From positions 1 through 46,791 of the forward strand of contig JASLEG010000239.1 in the NCBI GenBank assembly GCA_030151225.1: a DNA stretch of 46,791 nucleotides. Reading direction: 5' to 3'. Of this stretch, positions 1-13,200 are shown one piece after another; positions within the stretch are counted from its first letter, which is position 1; every line of letters starts with the position of its first letter. The notes beneath the pieces are model-generated. The model searched no databases and was not told the origin of the DNA. It was given only the letters and a program-made list of their open reading frames with translations. Made by a program: the position numbers and the translations under genes. Source of the stretch: Burkholderia sp. (GTDB lineage: Bacteria > Pseudomonadota > Gammaproteobacteria > Burkholderiales > Burkholderiaceae).

Positions 1-2
1 TG

Positions 3-1217
3 ATCGAACGGCGCGGCGTGAGCGTCGTGCAGGCCACGCCGTCGGCCTGGCGCATGATCGCCTCGCATCGCTGGCCGGCCACCGCTGCGCCGCTGCGTGT
101 GCTGTGCGGCGGTGAAGCCCTGCCCGCCGATCTGCTCGATACGTTGCTTGCGCATGCACCGCTCGTCTGGAATCTCTACGGACCGACCGAAACCACCGTC
201 TGGTCCGCCATCGCGCGGCTCGATGCGCAGCATCGCGAGCCCGTGATCGGCCAGCCTCTGGCCAATACGCGCCTGTACGTGCTCGACGCGATGGATGCTC
301 GCGTGCCCTTGAACGTCGCCGGCGAACTCTGCATTGCCGGTGACGGCCTCGCGCGTGGCTACCAGAATCGCCCCGACCTCACGGCCGAGCGCTTCGTGCC
401 CGATCCGTTCGGCGCGCCCGGCTCGCGCATGTACCGCACCGGCGATCTCGTGCGCCAGCGCGTTGACGGCGTGCTCGACTACCTCGGCCGCCTCGACAAC
501 CAGGTCAAGCTGCGCGGCTTCCGCATCGAGACCGGCGACATCGAGGCCGCCCTGCGCGAGCATGCCGCCGTGGCCGAATGCGTGGTGATGCTGCGCGGCG
601 AAGCCGGCGCGGCCAAACTCGTGGCCTACATCGAGGCGAACCCCGCCACCGAATCCGCCCCCGATCCGGCCGCCACGCTGCGTGCCCATCTGGCCGAGCG
701 CCTGCCGCACTACATGGTGCCGGCGGCCTACGTGGTGCTCGACGCATTGCCGCTCACCCACAACGGCAAGCTCGATCGCCGCGCGCTGCCCGAGCCCGAC
801 GCCACCGCGCTGGCCTCGCGCGGCGGCGAGCCGCCGGCCACCGATACCGAGCGTCGGCTCGCCGCGATCTGGCAGGAACTGCTGCACGTCGACGCCGTGT
901 CGCGCGACGACAGCTTCTTCTCGCTCGGTGGCGACTCCATCGTCGGCATCCGTCTGGTGGACCGCGCGCTGCGGCTGGGCCTGCAACTCGACCCGCGCGA
1001 CATCTTCCAGCACCCCACGCTGCGCGAGCTGGCGGCGGCCGCCGACGCGGCCGGCACCCCTGCATCCGGCGCCGCCCCGGCCGCCGAGGTCGTGCACGTC
1101 GACGCCCCGGCGCCGGCGCCGGCACCCGCCGATGCCGACCGCTTCGCGCTGTCCGGCCTCGACGACGAAGCGCTCCACAACCTGCTTGACGATCTCTCAG
1201 AGGAATCGCCGAAATGA
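3..1217 (+). CDS. Nonribosomal peptide synthetase, C-terminal part (A-T), 5' end outside window
   Basis: This is the end of an NRPS that enters from the left edge; the frame is open from the first complete codon at 3, so no start lies in the window. It encodes the second half of an adenylation domain (CGGEAL, YGPTETTVW, YRTGDLV, KLRGFRIE and NGKLDRRALP core motifs) and a thiolation domain with LGGDS, whose phosphopantetheine serine codon is at 936-938. After the carrier comes an Ala/Pro-rich linker and an acidic tail ending DLSEESPK, which looks like a docking tail. There is no condensation, epimerisation or thioesterase domain after the carrier. The visible specificity positions (278 to 331, GrsA numbering) read Q-L-G-L-V-W, the pattern of glycine codes of the DILQLGLIW kind, but the first three positions are outside the window. 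The stop overlaps the next start (ATGA at 1214), so the two synthetases are translationally coupled. The NRPS call is certain; the substrate is inferred. Confidence 0.95.
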   Translation: MERRGVSVVQATPSAWRMIASHRWPATAAPLRVLCGGEALPADLLDTLLAHAPLVWNLYGPTETTVWSAIARLDAQHREPVIGQPLANTRLYVLDAMDARVPLNVAGELCIAGDGLARGYQNRPDLTAERFVPDPFGAPGSRMYRTGDLVRQRVDGVLDYLGRLDNQVKLRGFRIETGDIEAALREHAAVAECVVMLRGEAGAAKLVAYIEANPATESAPDPAATLRAHLAERLPHYMVPAAYVVLDALPLTHNGKLDRRALPEPDATALASRGGEPPATDTERRLAAIWQELLHVDAVSRDDSFFSLGGDSIVGIRLVDRALRLGLQLDPRDIFQHPTLRELAAAADAAGTPASGAAPAAEVVHVDAPAPAPAPADADRFALSGLDDEALHNLLDDLSEESPK

Positions 1218-4200
1218 CGGGCCGCGCCACTGCCACCCCCACGAAAGACCGCGACGCGATCGAGGACATCTACCCGCTCACGCCGATGCAGCAAGGCATG
1301 CTGTTCCATACGCTGATGGCGCCCGGCACCGGCGTGTACGTCGAGCAGCTGAGCTGCCGGATCGGCGCGGGCCTCGATCTGGCGCGCTTCGAGGCGGCGC
1401 TGCAGGAACTGGTGGACCGGCATCCGGTGATGCGCACGGTGTTCGCGTGGGACAAGCTCAACGAGCCGATGCAGGTGGTGCGGCGCCGGCAGAAGGCCGA
1501 CATCACGCTGCTCGACTGGCGCGAGCGCCCCGCCGACGCGCAGCAAGCGGACTTCGCGGCGCTGCTCGAGGCCGACTACCGGCGCGGCTTCGCACTCGAC
1601 AAGCCGCCGCTCGTGCGCTTCACGCTGGTGCGTCTCGGCGAACGGGACACGCGGCTGATCTGGACTTCGCACCACATCCTGACCGACGGCTGGTCGTTCG
1701 CCCTGCTGATGACCGAGTTCATGACGCGCTACGCGGCGCTCACGCGCTGCGAGACGGCCGCGCTGCCGCCGGTGCGCCCGTATCGCGACTACATCGCGTG
1801 GCTCAAGCGGCGCGACGTGCGCGCGGCCGAATCGTTCTGGCGCGAGACCCTGGCCGGCTTCGCGCAGCCCGTGCCGCTCGGCGTGAACCGCCCCGATCCG
1901 GCGCGCGGCGGCGGCGTGCGCAAGCTGCCGTGGCGCCTGCGCGACGACGAAACCGCGGCGCTGCGCGACTGGACGCGCCGCCACGGCGTGACCATGAACA
2001 CGCTCGTGCAGGGCGTGTGGGCGATCCTGCTCGCGCACTACAGCCAGCAGCAGGACGTGGTGTTCGGCGCCACCGTCTCGGGCCGGCCGGCCGAGATCGA
2101 GCAGGTGGACGCGATGGTGGGTCTGTTCATCAACACGCTGCCGGTGCGCGTGGAAGTGGCGCCCGACGCGCCGTTCACGGCCTGGCTCGACGCCCTGCAG
2201 CGCCGCAACGCGCAGATGCGCCAGTACGACTACACGCCGCTCACGCAGATCCGCGCATGGAGCGAGCTCGGCGGCAACACGCCGTTCTTCCACAGCATCG
2301 TGGTGTTCGAGAACTACCCGATCGACGCCTCGCTGCATCAGTCGAATCCGGTGCTCGAGATCGCCGACGTGCACCTGCGCGAGCAGGACGACTCGCCGCT
2401 CACGCTCAGCGCGTCGCTGACCACGCGGCTCGAGATCGACCTCAACTACGATTCGGCGCAGTTCGACGACGCCACCATCGCGCGGCTCGGCACGCATCTG
2501 AGCAGCCTGTTCCGCGGCGTGCTCGACGCCGGCGCCACCACACGCGTGGGCGAGCTGCCGATCCTCGACGCCGCCGCGCGCGAACGCGCGCTGCGCGGCT
2601 GGAACGACACGGCCGTGCGCGACGAGGATGGCGCTGGCGCCCCGCGCTCGCTCGGCGCGCGCTTCGCGGCGCAGGCCGCGCGCACGCCCGAGGCGACGGC
2701 GGTGGAAGCGGACGGCGAGTCGCTGAATTACGCGCAGCTCGACCGGCGCGCCGCGGCGATCGCGGCCTCGCTGCAGCGGCACGGCGTGGGCCCCGATTCG
2801 ATCGTGGCGCTGCGGGTGGGCCGCTCGGTGGAGATGGCCGCGGCGGTGCACGGCGTGTGGAAGGCCGGCGCCGCCTATCTGCCGCTCGATCCGGACTGGC
2901 CGCGCGAGCGCGTGGCCTGGATGCTGGCCGACGCGCGCCCCGCGCTGCTGCTGACCGAGCGCGCGCTGGCCGGCGAGCCGTTTGAGCTCGCCACGCTGCT
3001 GCTCGACGAGATCACGGACAGCGACGATGCCACCACCGTCGCCGCCTTCGCCACGCCGCTGCCCGATCATGCGGCCTACGTGATCTACACCTCGGGCTCC
3101 ACCGGCCGCCCGAAGGGCACGCTGATCACCCAGCGCGCCGCGCTGAACATGGCCGCCTCGCACGCGGCGATCTACGCGAGCGTGGCGCCCGGCCCGCTGC
3201 GCGTGGCCGCCAACACCTCGCTGTCGTTCGACGTGTCGGTCAGCGAGCTGTGCACACTGCTCGACGGCCACACGCTCGTGATCGTGCCCGAGGCAGTACG
3301 CCAGTCGCCCGAGGCGTTGCTCGAGTTCCTGAGCGCGCACCGCATCGACGCGATCGACTGCCCGGTCGCGCAACTGCGCCAGATGCTGGAAAAGGCGGAT
3401 CCGGCGCGGCTGCCGCGCTACCTGTCGTTCGGCGGCGACGCGATCGACGCCACGCTGTGGCGCACCGCGCGCGCTCTGCCCACCACGCGCTGCTTCAACT
3501 TCTACGGCCCGACCGAATGCACGGTGGACGTGACGATCGGCGCGCTGCGCGAGGCCGGCGAGCAGCCCGTGATCGGCACGCCGCAGTGCAATGCGCGGCT
3601 CTACGTGCTCGACGCGCGGCTCGAACCGGTGGCCCCCGGCGTGACCGGCGAGCTGTACGTGGCCGGCGACGGCCTCGCGCGCGGCTACCTGCACCAGAGC
3701 GCGCTGACGGCGGCGCGCTTCCTGCCCGATCCGCACGCCGCGCGCCCCGGCGAGCGCATGTATCGCACCGGCGACCGCGCGCGCCATCTGGCCGACGGCA
3801 CGCTCGAATTCGTCGGCCGCGCCGACGATCAGCTGAAGATCCGCGGCTACCGCATCGAGCCCGGCGAGATCGAGGCCACGCTCGCCGCGGTGCCGGCCGT
3901 GCGCGAGGCGCTGGTGCTGCCGCGCGAGACGAGCCAGGGCGAGCGGCAACTGGTGGCCTGGGTGGCGGTGGACGCCGAGGCCGAACAGACCCGCTACTGG
4001 GGCGAGCAGTTCGACGAGATCTACGACGTCGATGCGCCCGACGACGCCACCTTCAACACCGCCGGCTGGAACAGCAGCTACGACCGCGTGCCGATCCCGG
4101 CCGACGAGATGCGCGCCTGGCTCGACAGCACGCTCGCGCGGATCCTCGCGCTGGCGCCGCGCCGCGTGCTCGAGCTCGGCTGCGGCACCGGCATGATCCT

Positions 4201-7200
4201 GCACGGCATCGCGCCGCATTGCGAGCGCTATCACGGCACCGATCTCTCGGCGCGCGTGATCGGCCAGCTGCAGGACAGCGTGGCCGCCGCCGGCTACCCG
4301 CACTGCGACATCCGCCTGCTGCGGCGCGGCGCGCACGACCTCGAGGCGTTCCGCGACGCGGCCTTCGATACCGTGGTGATCAACTCGGTGGCCCAGTATT
4401 TCCCGAGCACCGACTATCTGTGCGGCGTGATCGAGGCCGCGCTCGCCGTGCTCGACGGTTGCGGCCACATCTTTCTCGGCGACGTGCGCCACGGCGGCCT
4501 GCTGCGCGTGTTCCACACCTCGCTCGAACTGTACAAGGCGCAGCCCTCCACGCTGCTCGCGCGGCTGCGCGAATCCGTGGCGCGCATCGAGGAGATGGAG
4601 ACCGAGCTGCTGCTCGATCCGGCCTTCTTCTTCGCGCTGCAGCAGCGCTATCCGGCCATCACCCACGTCAGCGTCGAACCGAAGGCCGGCGATGCGGACA
4701 ACGAACTGACCGTGTTCCGCTACGACGTGGTGCTGACGGTCGGCACGCCGCCAGCCACGGCCGGCGTGCCGCTGCTGGCGCCGCGCTGGATCGAGGCGAC
4801 GCCGGACGAGCCGCTCGCCGCCCGCCTCGCCGCGCTCGACGCCGCGCTGGCGGCCGGCACCGAGGCGGCGATCGCCTGCGCCGACCTGCCCGACGCGCGG
4901 CTGGCTGCCCACGTCGCGCTGAGCGCGCGCCTGCATGCCGACCGCAGCCCGCTCGGCACGGTGGGCCAGTTGCGGCAGGACGCGGCATCGGCCACCGCCG
5001 ACGGCGTGGCGCAGAGCACGTTGGCCGCGCTCGCGCGGCGCCACGGCTATCACGCCGAATTCGCATTCGCGGCCGGCGCCGACGGCCGCTTCCACGCCGT
5101 GTTCACGCGCGCACCGGCCCGCATCGACTGGCGCGCGTGCTACGCCCGCGCCGGCGCGCTGGCCGGCTTCGCCAACACGCCGTCGTCGCGCCAGCTGCAC
5201 CCGGCGATCCGCGGCCAGCTCGTGCAGCGCGTGCGCGAGCATTTGCCCGACTACATGATGCCGGCCCGCTTCGTGCTGCTGGACGCGCTGCCGCGCGGCG
5301 CGCACGGCAAGATCGACCGCCGCGCGCTGCCGGCCCCGGACGACGCGCCGAGCGCCACGAGCGGCGCCGCGCGCACGCCGGCCGAGGAAATCCTCACCGG
5401 CATCTGGGCCGACATCCTCGGCGTGAGCGCGATCGATCCGGCCGACAACTTCTTCGAGCTCGGCGGCCATTCGCTGCTCGCCACCCGCGTGGTGTCGAAG
5501 GTGCGCGCCGCGTTCCAGGCCGACCTGCCGATCCGCGCGCTGTTCGAGGCGCCCACCGTGCACGGCTTCGCGCAGCGCATCGAGCTGGCTCGGCGCGAGC
5601 AGGCCGGCACCAACCTGCCCGGGATCGCCGCGCGCGAGCATGCCGGCGAGATCGCGCTGTCGTTCGCGCAGCAGCGGCTGTGGTTCATCGACCGGCTCGA
5701 GCCGGCCTCGGCGCTGTACAACATGCCGGCCGCGGTGCGCCTGTCGGGCCGGCTCGACGTGGACGCGCTGCAGCGCACGCTCGACGAGATCGCGACGCGC
5801 CATGCCGCGCTGCGCACCCACTTCGGCGAGGCCGGCGGCGTGCCGCACCAGCGCATCGCGGCCGAGCCGAACGTGCCGCTCGAGATCGCCGACCTGCGCG
5901 CGCTCGGTGCCGGCCAGATCGAGGCGCGCGTCGTGCAGCTCACGCGCGACTCGACCCACCGGCCCTTCGATCTCGCGCGCGGCCCGCTGATCCGCGCGCT
6001 GCTGATCCGCACCGGCGACACCGAGCACGTGGCCGTGCTGACGCTGCATCACGCGATCGCCGACGGCTGGTCGATCGGCGTGCTGGTGCGCGAGATCGGC
6101 CTGCTCTACACGGCCTTCGTGCAGAAGCGCCGCTCGCCGCTCGCGCCGCTGTCGATCCAGTACGCCGATTTCGCCGTGTGGCAGCGCGAATGGCTGGCCG
6201 GCGGCGTGCTGCAGCGCCAGCTCGACTACTGGCGCGAGGCGCTGCGCGACGCGCCCACCCTGCTGCCGCTGCCGACCGACCGGCCGCGCCCGGCCCAGCG
6301 CGCCTATCGCGGCGCGCAGACGGGCTTCGTGATCGACGCCGCGCTCACCGGCCAGCTCAAGGCGCTGTGCCGCCGCTCGCAAGCCACGCTGTTCATGGCG
6401 CTGCTGGCCGCGTTCGACGTGCTGCTCGCGCGCTACGCGGGCGAGGCCGACGTGTGCGTGGGCACCGCCGTGGCGAACCGCAATCGCGCCGAGACGGAAG
6501 CGCTGATCGGCCTGTTCGTCAACACGCTGGTGATGCGCCAGCGGGTGGACGAGACCGCCAGCTTCGAGGCGCTGCTGCGCGAGGTGCGCGGCCATGCGCT
6601 GAAGGCCTACGCGAACCAGGACGTGCCGTTCGAGCACGTGGTGGAGGCCGTGGCACCGGTGCGCAGCCTGAGCCACCAGCCGCTGTTCCAGGTGATGCTG
6701 CTGATGCAGAACACGCCGGGCGAATCGCTGGCGCTGCCGGGGCTGTCGCTGCAGCCGCTCGCCACCGGCAACACCACGGCGAAGTGCGACCTGATGCTGA
6801 GCCTGACCGAGGGCGACGACGATCTGCACGCGGTGTTCGAATACGACACCGACCTGTTCGATGCGGCCAGCGTGGCTGCAATGGGCCGCCATTACGTGCA
6901 GCTGCTGCGCGCCGTGACGGCCGCGCCCGCCGCGCGGCTCGACACGCTGGCGATGCTCGACGCGCAGGAGCAGCGCGACACGATCGAGCGCTGGAGCGCG
7001 ACGCGCGAAGCCGACGAACCCGCCGCGCTGATCCCGCGCTTCGAGACGCAGGTAGCCGCCACCCCCGATCGCATCGCGATCGAATCCGGCGAGCGGCGCC
7101 TGAGCTACCGCGAGCTCGACGCGGCCGCGGCCGGCGTCGCGCACGCGCTCGATGCGCTCGGCGTGCGACCCGGTGATCTCGTGTGCGTGCTGACCGACCG

Positions 7201-10200
7201 CTCCGAGCGCATGATGCAGGCCGTGCTCGGCGTGATGAAGACCGGCGCCGCCTACGTGCCGCTGGACCTCGACGCGGGCCCGGAACGGCTCGCCTACATG
7301 GTGCGCGACGCGCAGCCGAAGGCGATCGTGACCCAGCGCGCCCTGCTCGACACGGCGCGCACGATCGGCGTGGAGGCGGCGCGCACGCTGTGCGTGGACG
7401 AACTGGTGGACGAACTGGTGCCCGAAGCCGGCATCGCCGCCCCCACCATGCCGTTCGTTGCGCGCGCACCGTTCTCGCCCGACGCGCTCGCCTACCTGAT
7501 CTACACCTCCGGCTCGACGGGCACGCCGAAGGCCGTGCAGATCACCCAGCGCAACCTCGCGAACCTGCTCGAATCGATGCGGCGCGAGCCCGGCATCACG
7601 GCCGACGACACGATGCTCAGCGTGACCTCGCTGGCCTTCGATCTGGTGGTGCCGAACCTTTTCCTGCCGCTGATCTGCGGCGCGCGCACCGTATACGCGC
7701 CGCGCGAGGCCACCGACGATCCGCGCCGGCTCGCCGCGCTGATGGAGCGCCACCAGCCCACGCTGATGCAGGCCACGCCGTCCACCTGGCGGCTGCTGGT
7801 CGAGCATCGCTGGCCCGCGCTGGCCGCGCCGCTCACCCTGCTGTGCGGCGGCGAGGCGCTCGCGCCCGACCTGCTGGCCGCGCTGCTCGCGCACGTGCCG
7901 GCCGTCTGGAACATGTACGGGCCGACCGAGACCACCGTGTGGTCGGCGCTCGCGCGGCTCGACGGCGAGGCGCGCGCGGCCCGCATCGAGCGCCCGCTCG
8001 CCAATACGCGCCTGTATGTGGTGGACGAGCACGACGCGCTGCAGCCGGCCGGCGTGACCGGCGAGCTCTGCATCGCCGGCAGCGGCCTCGCGCGCGGCTA
8101 TCGGGGCCGCGCCGCGCTGACGGCCGAGCGCTTCGTGCCCGATCCGTTCGGCGCGCCCGGCTCGCGCATGTACCGCACCGGCGACCTGGTGCGGCGGCGG
8201 CGCGACGGCGCGATCGAATACGTGGGCCGCGCCGACAATCAGGTGAAGCTGCGCGGCTTCCGCATCGAGACCGGCGACATCGAGGCCGCGCTGCGCACCC
8301 ATGCGGCGGTCGGCCAGTGCCTGGTGGTGCTGCGCGGCGCAGGCAGCGCGGCGCGGCTGGTAGCCTACGTGGAAAGCGCCGAGCCGGCCGGGCTGGCCGG
8401 AAGCTTGCGCGCGCATCTGTCGGCGCGCCTGCCGCATTACATGGTGCCGGCCGCCTTCGTGGCGATGGCCGCGCTGCCGCTCACCCACAACGGCAAGATC
8501 GATCGCCGCGCGCTGCCCGAACCCGACGCGTCCGCGTTCGCCACGCAGGTCGGCGAGCCGCCGCGCGGCGCGGCCGAAACCGCGCTCGCCGCGATCTGGC
8601 AGGCGCTGCTCGGCATCGAGGCCGTGTCGCGCCACGACGAATTCTTCGCGCTCGGCGGCCATTCGCTGCTGGCCACCCGGCTCGTGTCGCGGATCCGCGA
8701 CGCGTTCGGCGCGGAGCTGCCGCTACGCGCGCTGTTCGAGACGCCGATGCTGGCCGAGCTCGCGGCACGCGTCGTCGGCGAATTCGGCGGTGCGGCGGCG
8801 GAGGCTTCCGAAGGTGCCGCCCCGGCCCTGCCCGCGATCCCGTGCGTGCCGCGCGAGCCCACGCCGCCGCTGTCGTTCGCGCAGCAGCGCCTGTGGTTCA
8901 TCGACCAGATGCAGCCGGGCAGCGCCGTCTACAACATTCCGGCCGCGCTGCGGCTCGACGGCGCGCTCGATCACGATGCGCTGTCGCGCGCGCTGGGCGC
9001 CCTGCTGGCGCGCCACGAGGTGCTGCGCACGCGCTTCGTCGCGCATGGCGGTGCGCCCCGGCTCGCGATCGATCCGGCGCCCGAGCGCCTCGCGCTCGAA
9101 CTGCTCGATCTGCGGCACGACACCGATCCCGACGCCCGCGCGCTGGCCGAGGCGCATGCCGAGGCCGCGCGCCCGTTCGACCTGGCCGCCGGCCCGCTGC
9201 TGCGCGCGCGGCTGCTGCGCCTCGCGTCCGCGCGCCACGTGCTGCTGCTCACGGTGCACCACATCGCCGCCGACGGCTGGTCGATGGGCGTGATCGTGCG
9301 CGACATGCTCGCGCTCTACCCGGCGCTGCGCGATGGCGGGCCGATCCCGCTCGCGCCGCTACCCGTGCAATACGCCGATTTCGCCGCATGGCAGCGCGAC
9401 TGGCTGGCCGGCGACCGACTCGACGCGCAGGTCGATTACTGGCGCTCGCAACTGGCCGGCGCCCCTGCGCTGCTGACGCTGCCCACCGATCGCCCGCGCC
9501 CGGCCGTGCAGAATCACGACGGCGCGCTCCACACGATGCGGCTCGACGCCTCGCTGGTGGCCGCGCTGAACCGGCTGGCCGCCGAGCACGGCGCCACGCC
9601 GTTCATGGCGCTGTCGGCCGGCTTCGCGCTGCTGCTGGGCCGTCACGCGGCGCAGCACGACGTCTGCCTCGGCACGCCGATCGCGAACCGCACGCGCACC
9701 GAGCTCGAACCGCTGGTGGGCTTCTTCGTCAACACGCTGGTGCTGCGCATCGGGCTCGACGCGGATGCCTCGTTCGCGGACCTGCTCGCGCAGACCCGCG
9801 ACACCGCGCTGGCCGCCTACGCGCATCAGGACGTGCCGTTCGAGAAGCTGGTGGAAACGCTGCAGCCGGACCGTCATCTGAGCCATTCGCCGCTGTTCCA
9901 GGCGATGATCGCGCTGCAGAACGCGCCGGCCGCCGCGCTCGGGCTGCCCGGCCTCGAGATCGCGCCGCTGCCGGCCGGCGAGGCCGCGCAGGCCAAGTTC
10001 GATCTCTCGCTGTACGCGGAAGCGGCCGCCTCGGGCGACCTGCTGTGCACCTTCGAATACCGCACCGACCTGTTCGAGCGCGCCACGATCGAGCGGCTCG
10101 CCGCGCGCTACGCCACGCTGCTGGCCGCCGCCGTGGCCACGCCGCAACGCCGCGCGCTGGACCTGCCGATGATGGGCGACGGCGAACGCGAGGCGCTGCG

Positions 10201-13200
10201 CACGCTGCATGCGGCCACGCCGTCGCTGGCCGATGCGCCGCTGCTGCACGAGGCCTTCGAGCAACAAGCGGCGCGCACGCCGCATCAGGTGGCCGTGACG
10301 AGCGCCACCGCCACACTGAGCTACGCCGAACTCGACGCGCGCGCCGAAGCGCTGGCCGCCGCGCTGCGCGAGCGCGGCGTGGGCCCGGACCGGCTGGTGG
10401 GCGTGTGCCTGCCGCGCACGGCCGAGGCGGCCATCGCGATGCTCGCGATCCTGAAGGCCGGCGGCGCGTATCTGCCGCTCGACCCGGCCTATCCGCGCCA
10501 GCGCCTCGCCTTCATGATCGACGACGCGCGGCCGTGCTGGATCGTGACCGAGCCGGCGATCGCACGCGACACCGGCCTGCCCGAGGCGCTGTGCCTCGGC
10601 GTGGACGCGCGCACGAACGCGCCGGCGCCGGCCATGCCACGTCCGCGCCCGCACGGCGAGAACCTCGCCTACGTGATCTACACCTCGGGCTCCACCGGCA
10701 CGCCGAAGGGCACCGCCATTCCACATGCGAGCGCGGCCGCCTTCACGGCGTGGGCGCGCGCGGCCTTCGGCGCCGAGGCGCTGCACCGCGTGCTGTTCTC
10801 CACCTCGATCTGCTTCGATCTGTCGGTGTTCGAACTGTTCGTGCCGCTCGGCACCGGCGGCGCGGCCGTGATGGTGCAGGACGTGTTCGAACTCGATGCC
10901 GACCCGGCCCGCTTCGTCGATCTCACGCTGATCAACACGGTGCCGTCGGCGATCGCCGCGCTCGACCGCGGCAACGCGATTCCGGCCAGCGTGCGCGTGA
11001 TCAACCTGGCCGGCGAGGCGCTGCCGAATCCGCTGGTACAGGCGCTGTACCGCCGCGCCTCGCTCGAGCAGGTGTGCAACCTGTACGGCCCGACCGAGGA
11101 CACCACCTATTCCACCTTCACGCCGATCGCACGCGGCGCGAGCGCGCCCTGTCCGATCGGCCGCCCGATCGCGGGCACCCGCGCGCACGTGGTGGACGGC
11201 GCGCTGGCCGAGGTGCCGGCCGGCGTGGCCGGCGAGCTGTGCCTGGCCGGCGACGGCCTCGCGCGTGGCTACCTGGGCCGCCCGGACCTGACCGCCGAGC
11301 GCTTCCTGCCCGATCCGCACGGCGCGCCCGGCGCGCGCATGTATCGCACCGGCGACCTCGTGAAGCGGCGCGCCGACGACTCGCTCGACTATCTGGGCCG
11401 GCTCGACTCGCAGATCAAGCTGCGCGGCTTCCGCATCGAGCTCGGCGAGATCGAGCAGGCACTGCGCGAGGCGCACGGCGTGGCCGAATGCGCGGTGATC
11501 GTGCACGGCAGCGGCGACGCCGCGCGTCTGGTCGCCTACTACGCGCCGGCCACCACGGCGCCCGACAGCTTGCGCGCGCGGCTCGCCGCCGCGCTGCCGC
11601 ACTACATGGTGCCGGCCGCGTTCGTGGCGCTGGCCGAATTGCCGCTCACGCCCAACGGCAAGCTCGACCGCAAGGCGCTGCCGGAGCCCGACGCACCGGC
11701 CGTGACCAGCGTTGCCGGCGAAGCCCCGCGCGACGCGCTCGAAGGGCGCCTCGCCGCGATGTGGCAAGCCCTGCTGAACGTGCCGCAGGTGACGCGCGAC
11801 GACAGCTTCTTCGCGCTCGGCGGCCACTCGCTGCTGGCCACGCGGCTCGTCTCGCAGATCCGCGATGCCTTCGCGCGCGAGCTGCCGCTGCGCGCGCTGT
11901 TCGAGACGCCCACGCTCGCGGCGCTGGCCGCGCGCCTGCGCGACGACGCGCCCGGCCCCCACGCCGCCCCGGACCTCGGCGCGATCGTGCCGCTCGCTTC
12001 CGGCGCGGCGCAGCCGCTGTCGTTCGCGCAGCAGCGCCTGTGGTTCATCGACCGGATGCAGCCCGGCAGCGCGCTCTACAACCTGCCGCTCGCGCTCGCG
12101 ATCGACGGCGCGCTCGACACCGACGCGCTGGCCCTGACCTTCGCGGCCCTGCTCGCGCGCCATGCCGTGCTGCGCACCCGCATCGTGGCGCGCGACGGCG
12201 TGCCGGTGCAGATCGTCGATCCCGCGCCCACGCGCTTCGTGCCCGACGAGACCGATCTCTCGCACGAGGCCGATCCCGACGCGGCCGCGCTCGACGCCGC
12301 GCGCGAGGAAGCCGCGCGCCCGTTCGACCTGGCGGCCGGCCCGCTGCTGCGCGTGCGGCTGCTGCGGCTCGCGCCCGCGCGCCACGTGCTGCTGCTGACC
12401 GTGCACCACATCGCCGCCGACGGCTGGTCGCTCGGCGTGCTGGTGCGCGACGTGGTGGCGCTGTACCCGGCCCTGCGCGCCGGGCTGGCCTCGCCGCTGG
12501 CCGCGCCCGCGCTGCAATATGCCGACTACGCGGCGTGGCAGCGCGACTGGCTGGCCGGCGCGCGGCTCGACGCGCAGCTCGATTACTGGCGCGCCCAGCT
12601 GGCCGGCGCGCCGCGCCTGCTCGACCTGCCGACCGACCGGCCGCGCCGGCCCGCGCAGGATCATCGCGGCGCGGTGCACGCGTTCCGTCTGGACGCCGCG
12701 CTGGTCGGCCCGCTCGAGGCGCTGGCCGGCGCGCACGGCGCCACGCTGTTCATGGTGCTGGCGTCCGCGTTCGCGCTGGTGCTGGGCCGCCACGCCGCGC
12801 AGGACGAGGTGTGCCTCGGCACGCCGGTGGCCAATCGCACGCGCAGCGAGGCCGAGGACCTGGTGGGCTGCTTCGTCAACACGCTGGTGCTGCGCGTGGG
12901 CCTGCCCGCGCACGCGCGTTTCGTCGATCTGCTGGCCACCACGCGCGACACCGCGCTGGCCGCCTACGCGCATCAGGACCTGCCGTTCGAGCAGCTGGTG
13001 GATGCGCTGCAGGTGGAGCGCGACCCGAGCCACACGCCGCTGTTCCAGGCCTCGATCGTGCTGCAGAACGCGCCGGCCGAAGCGCTGCGCGTGCCGGGCC
13101 TCGACATCGCGCCGTTGCCGATGGCCGGCGCGAGCGCGAAGTTCGACCTGACGCTGTTCGCCGAGCCGCTCGCCTCGGGCGGGCTGTCGTGCTCGCTCGA

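Noticed and set aside
728..8662. A 2644-codon open frame antisense to the NRPS genes, and another of 1926 codons at 9359-15139
   Set aside because: Both arise from strong G/C third-position bias of the sense strand. Their translations are low-complexity Arg/Ala/Gly/His-rich text without domains, and the sense frame has complete NRPS domains.
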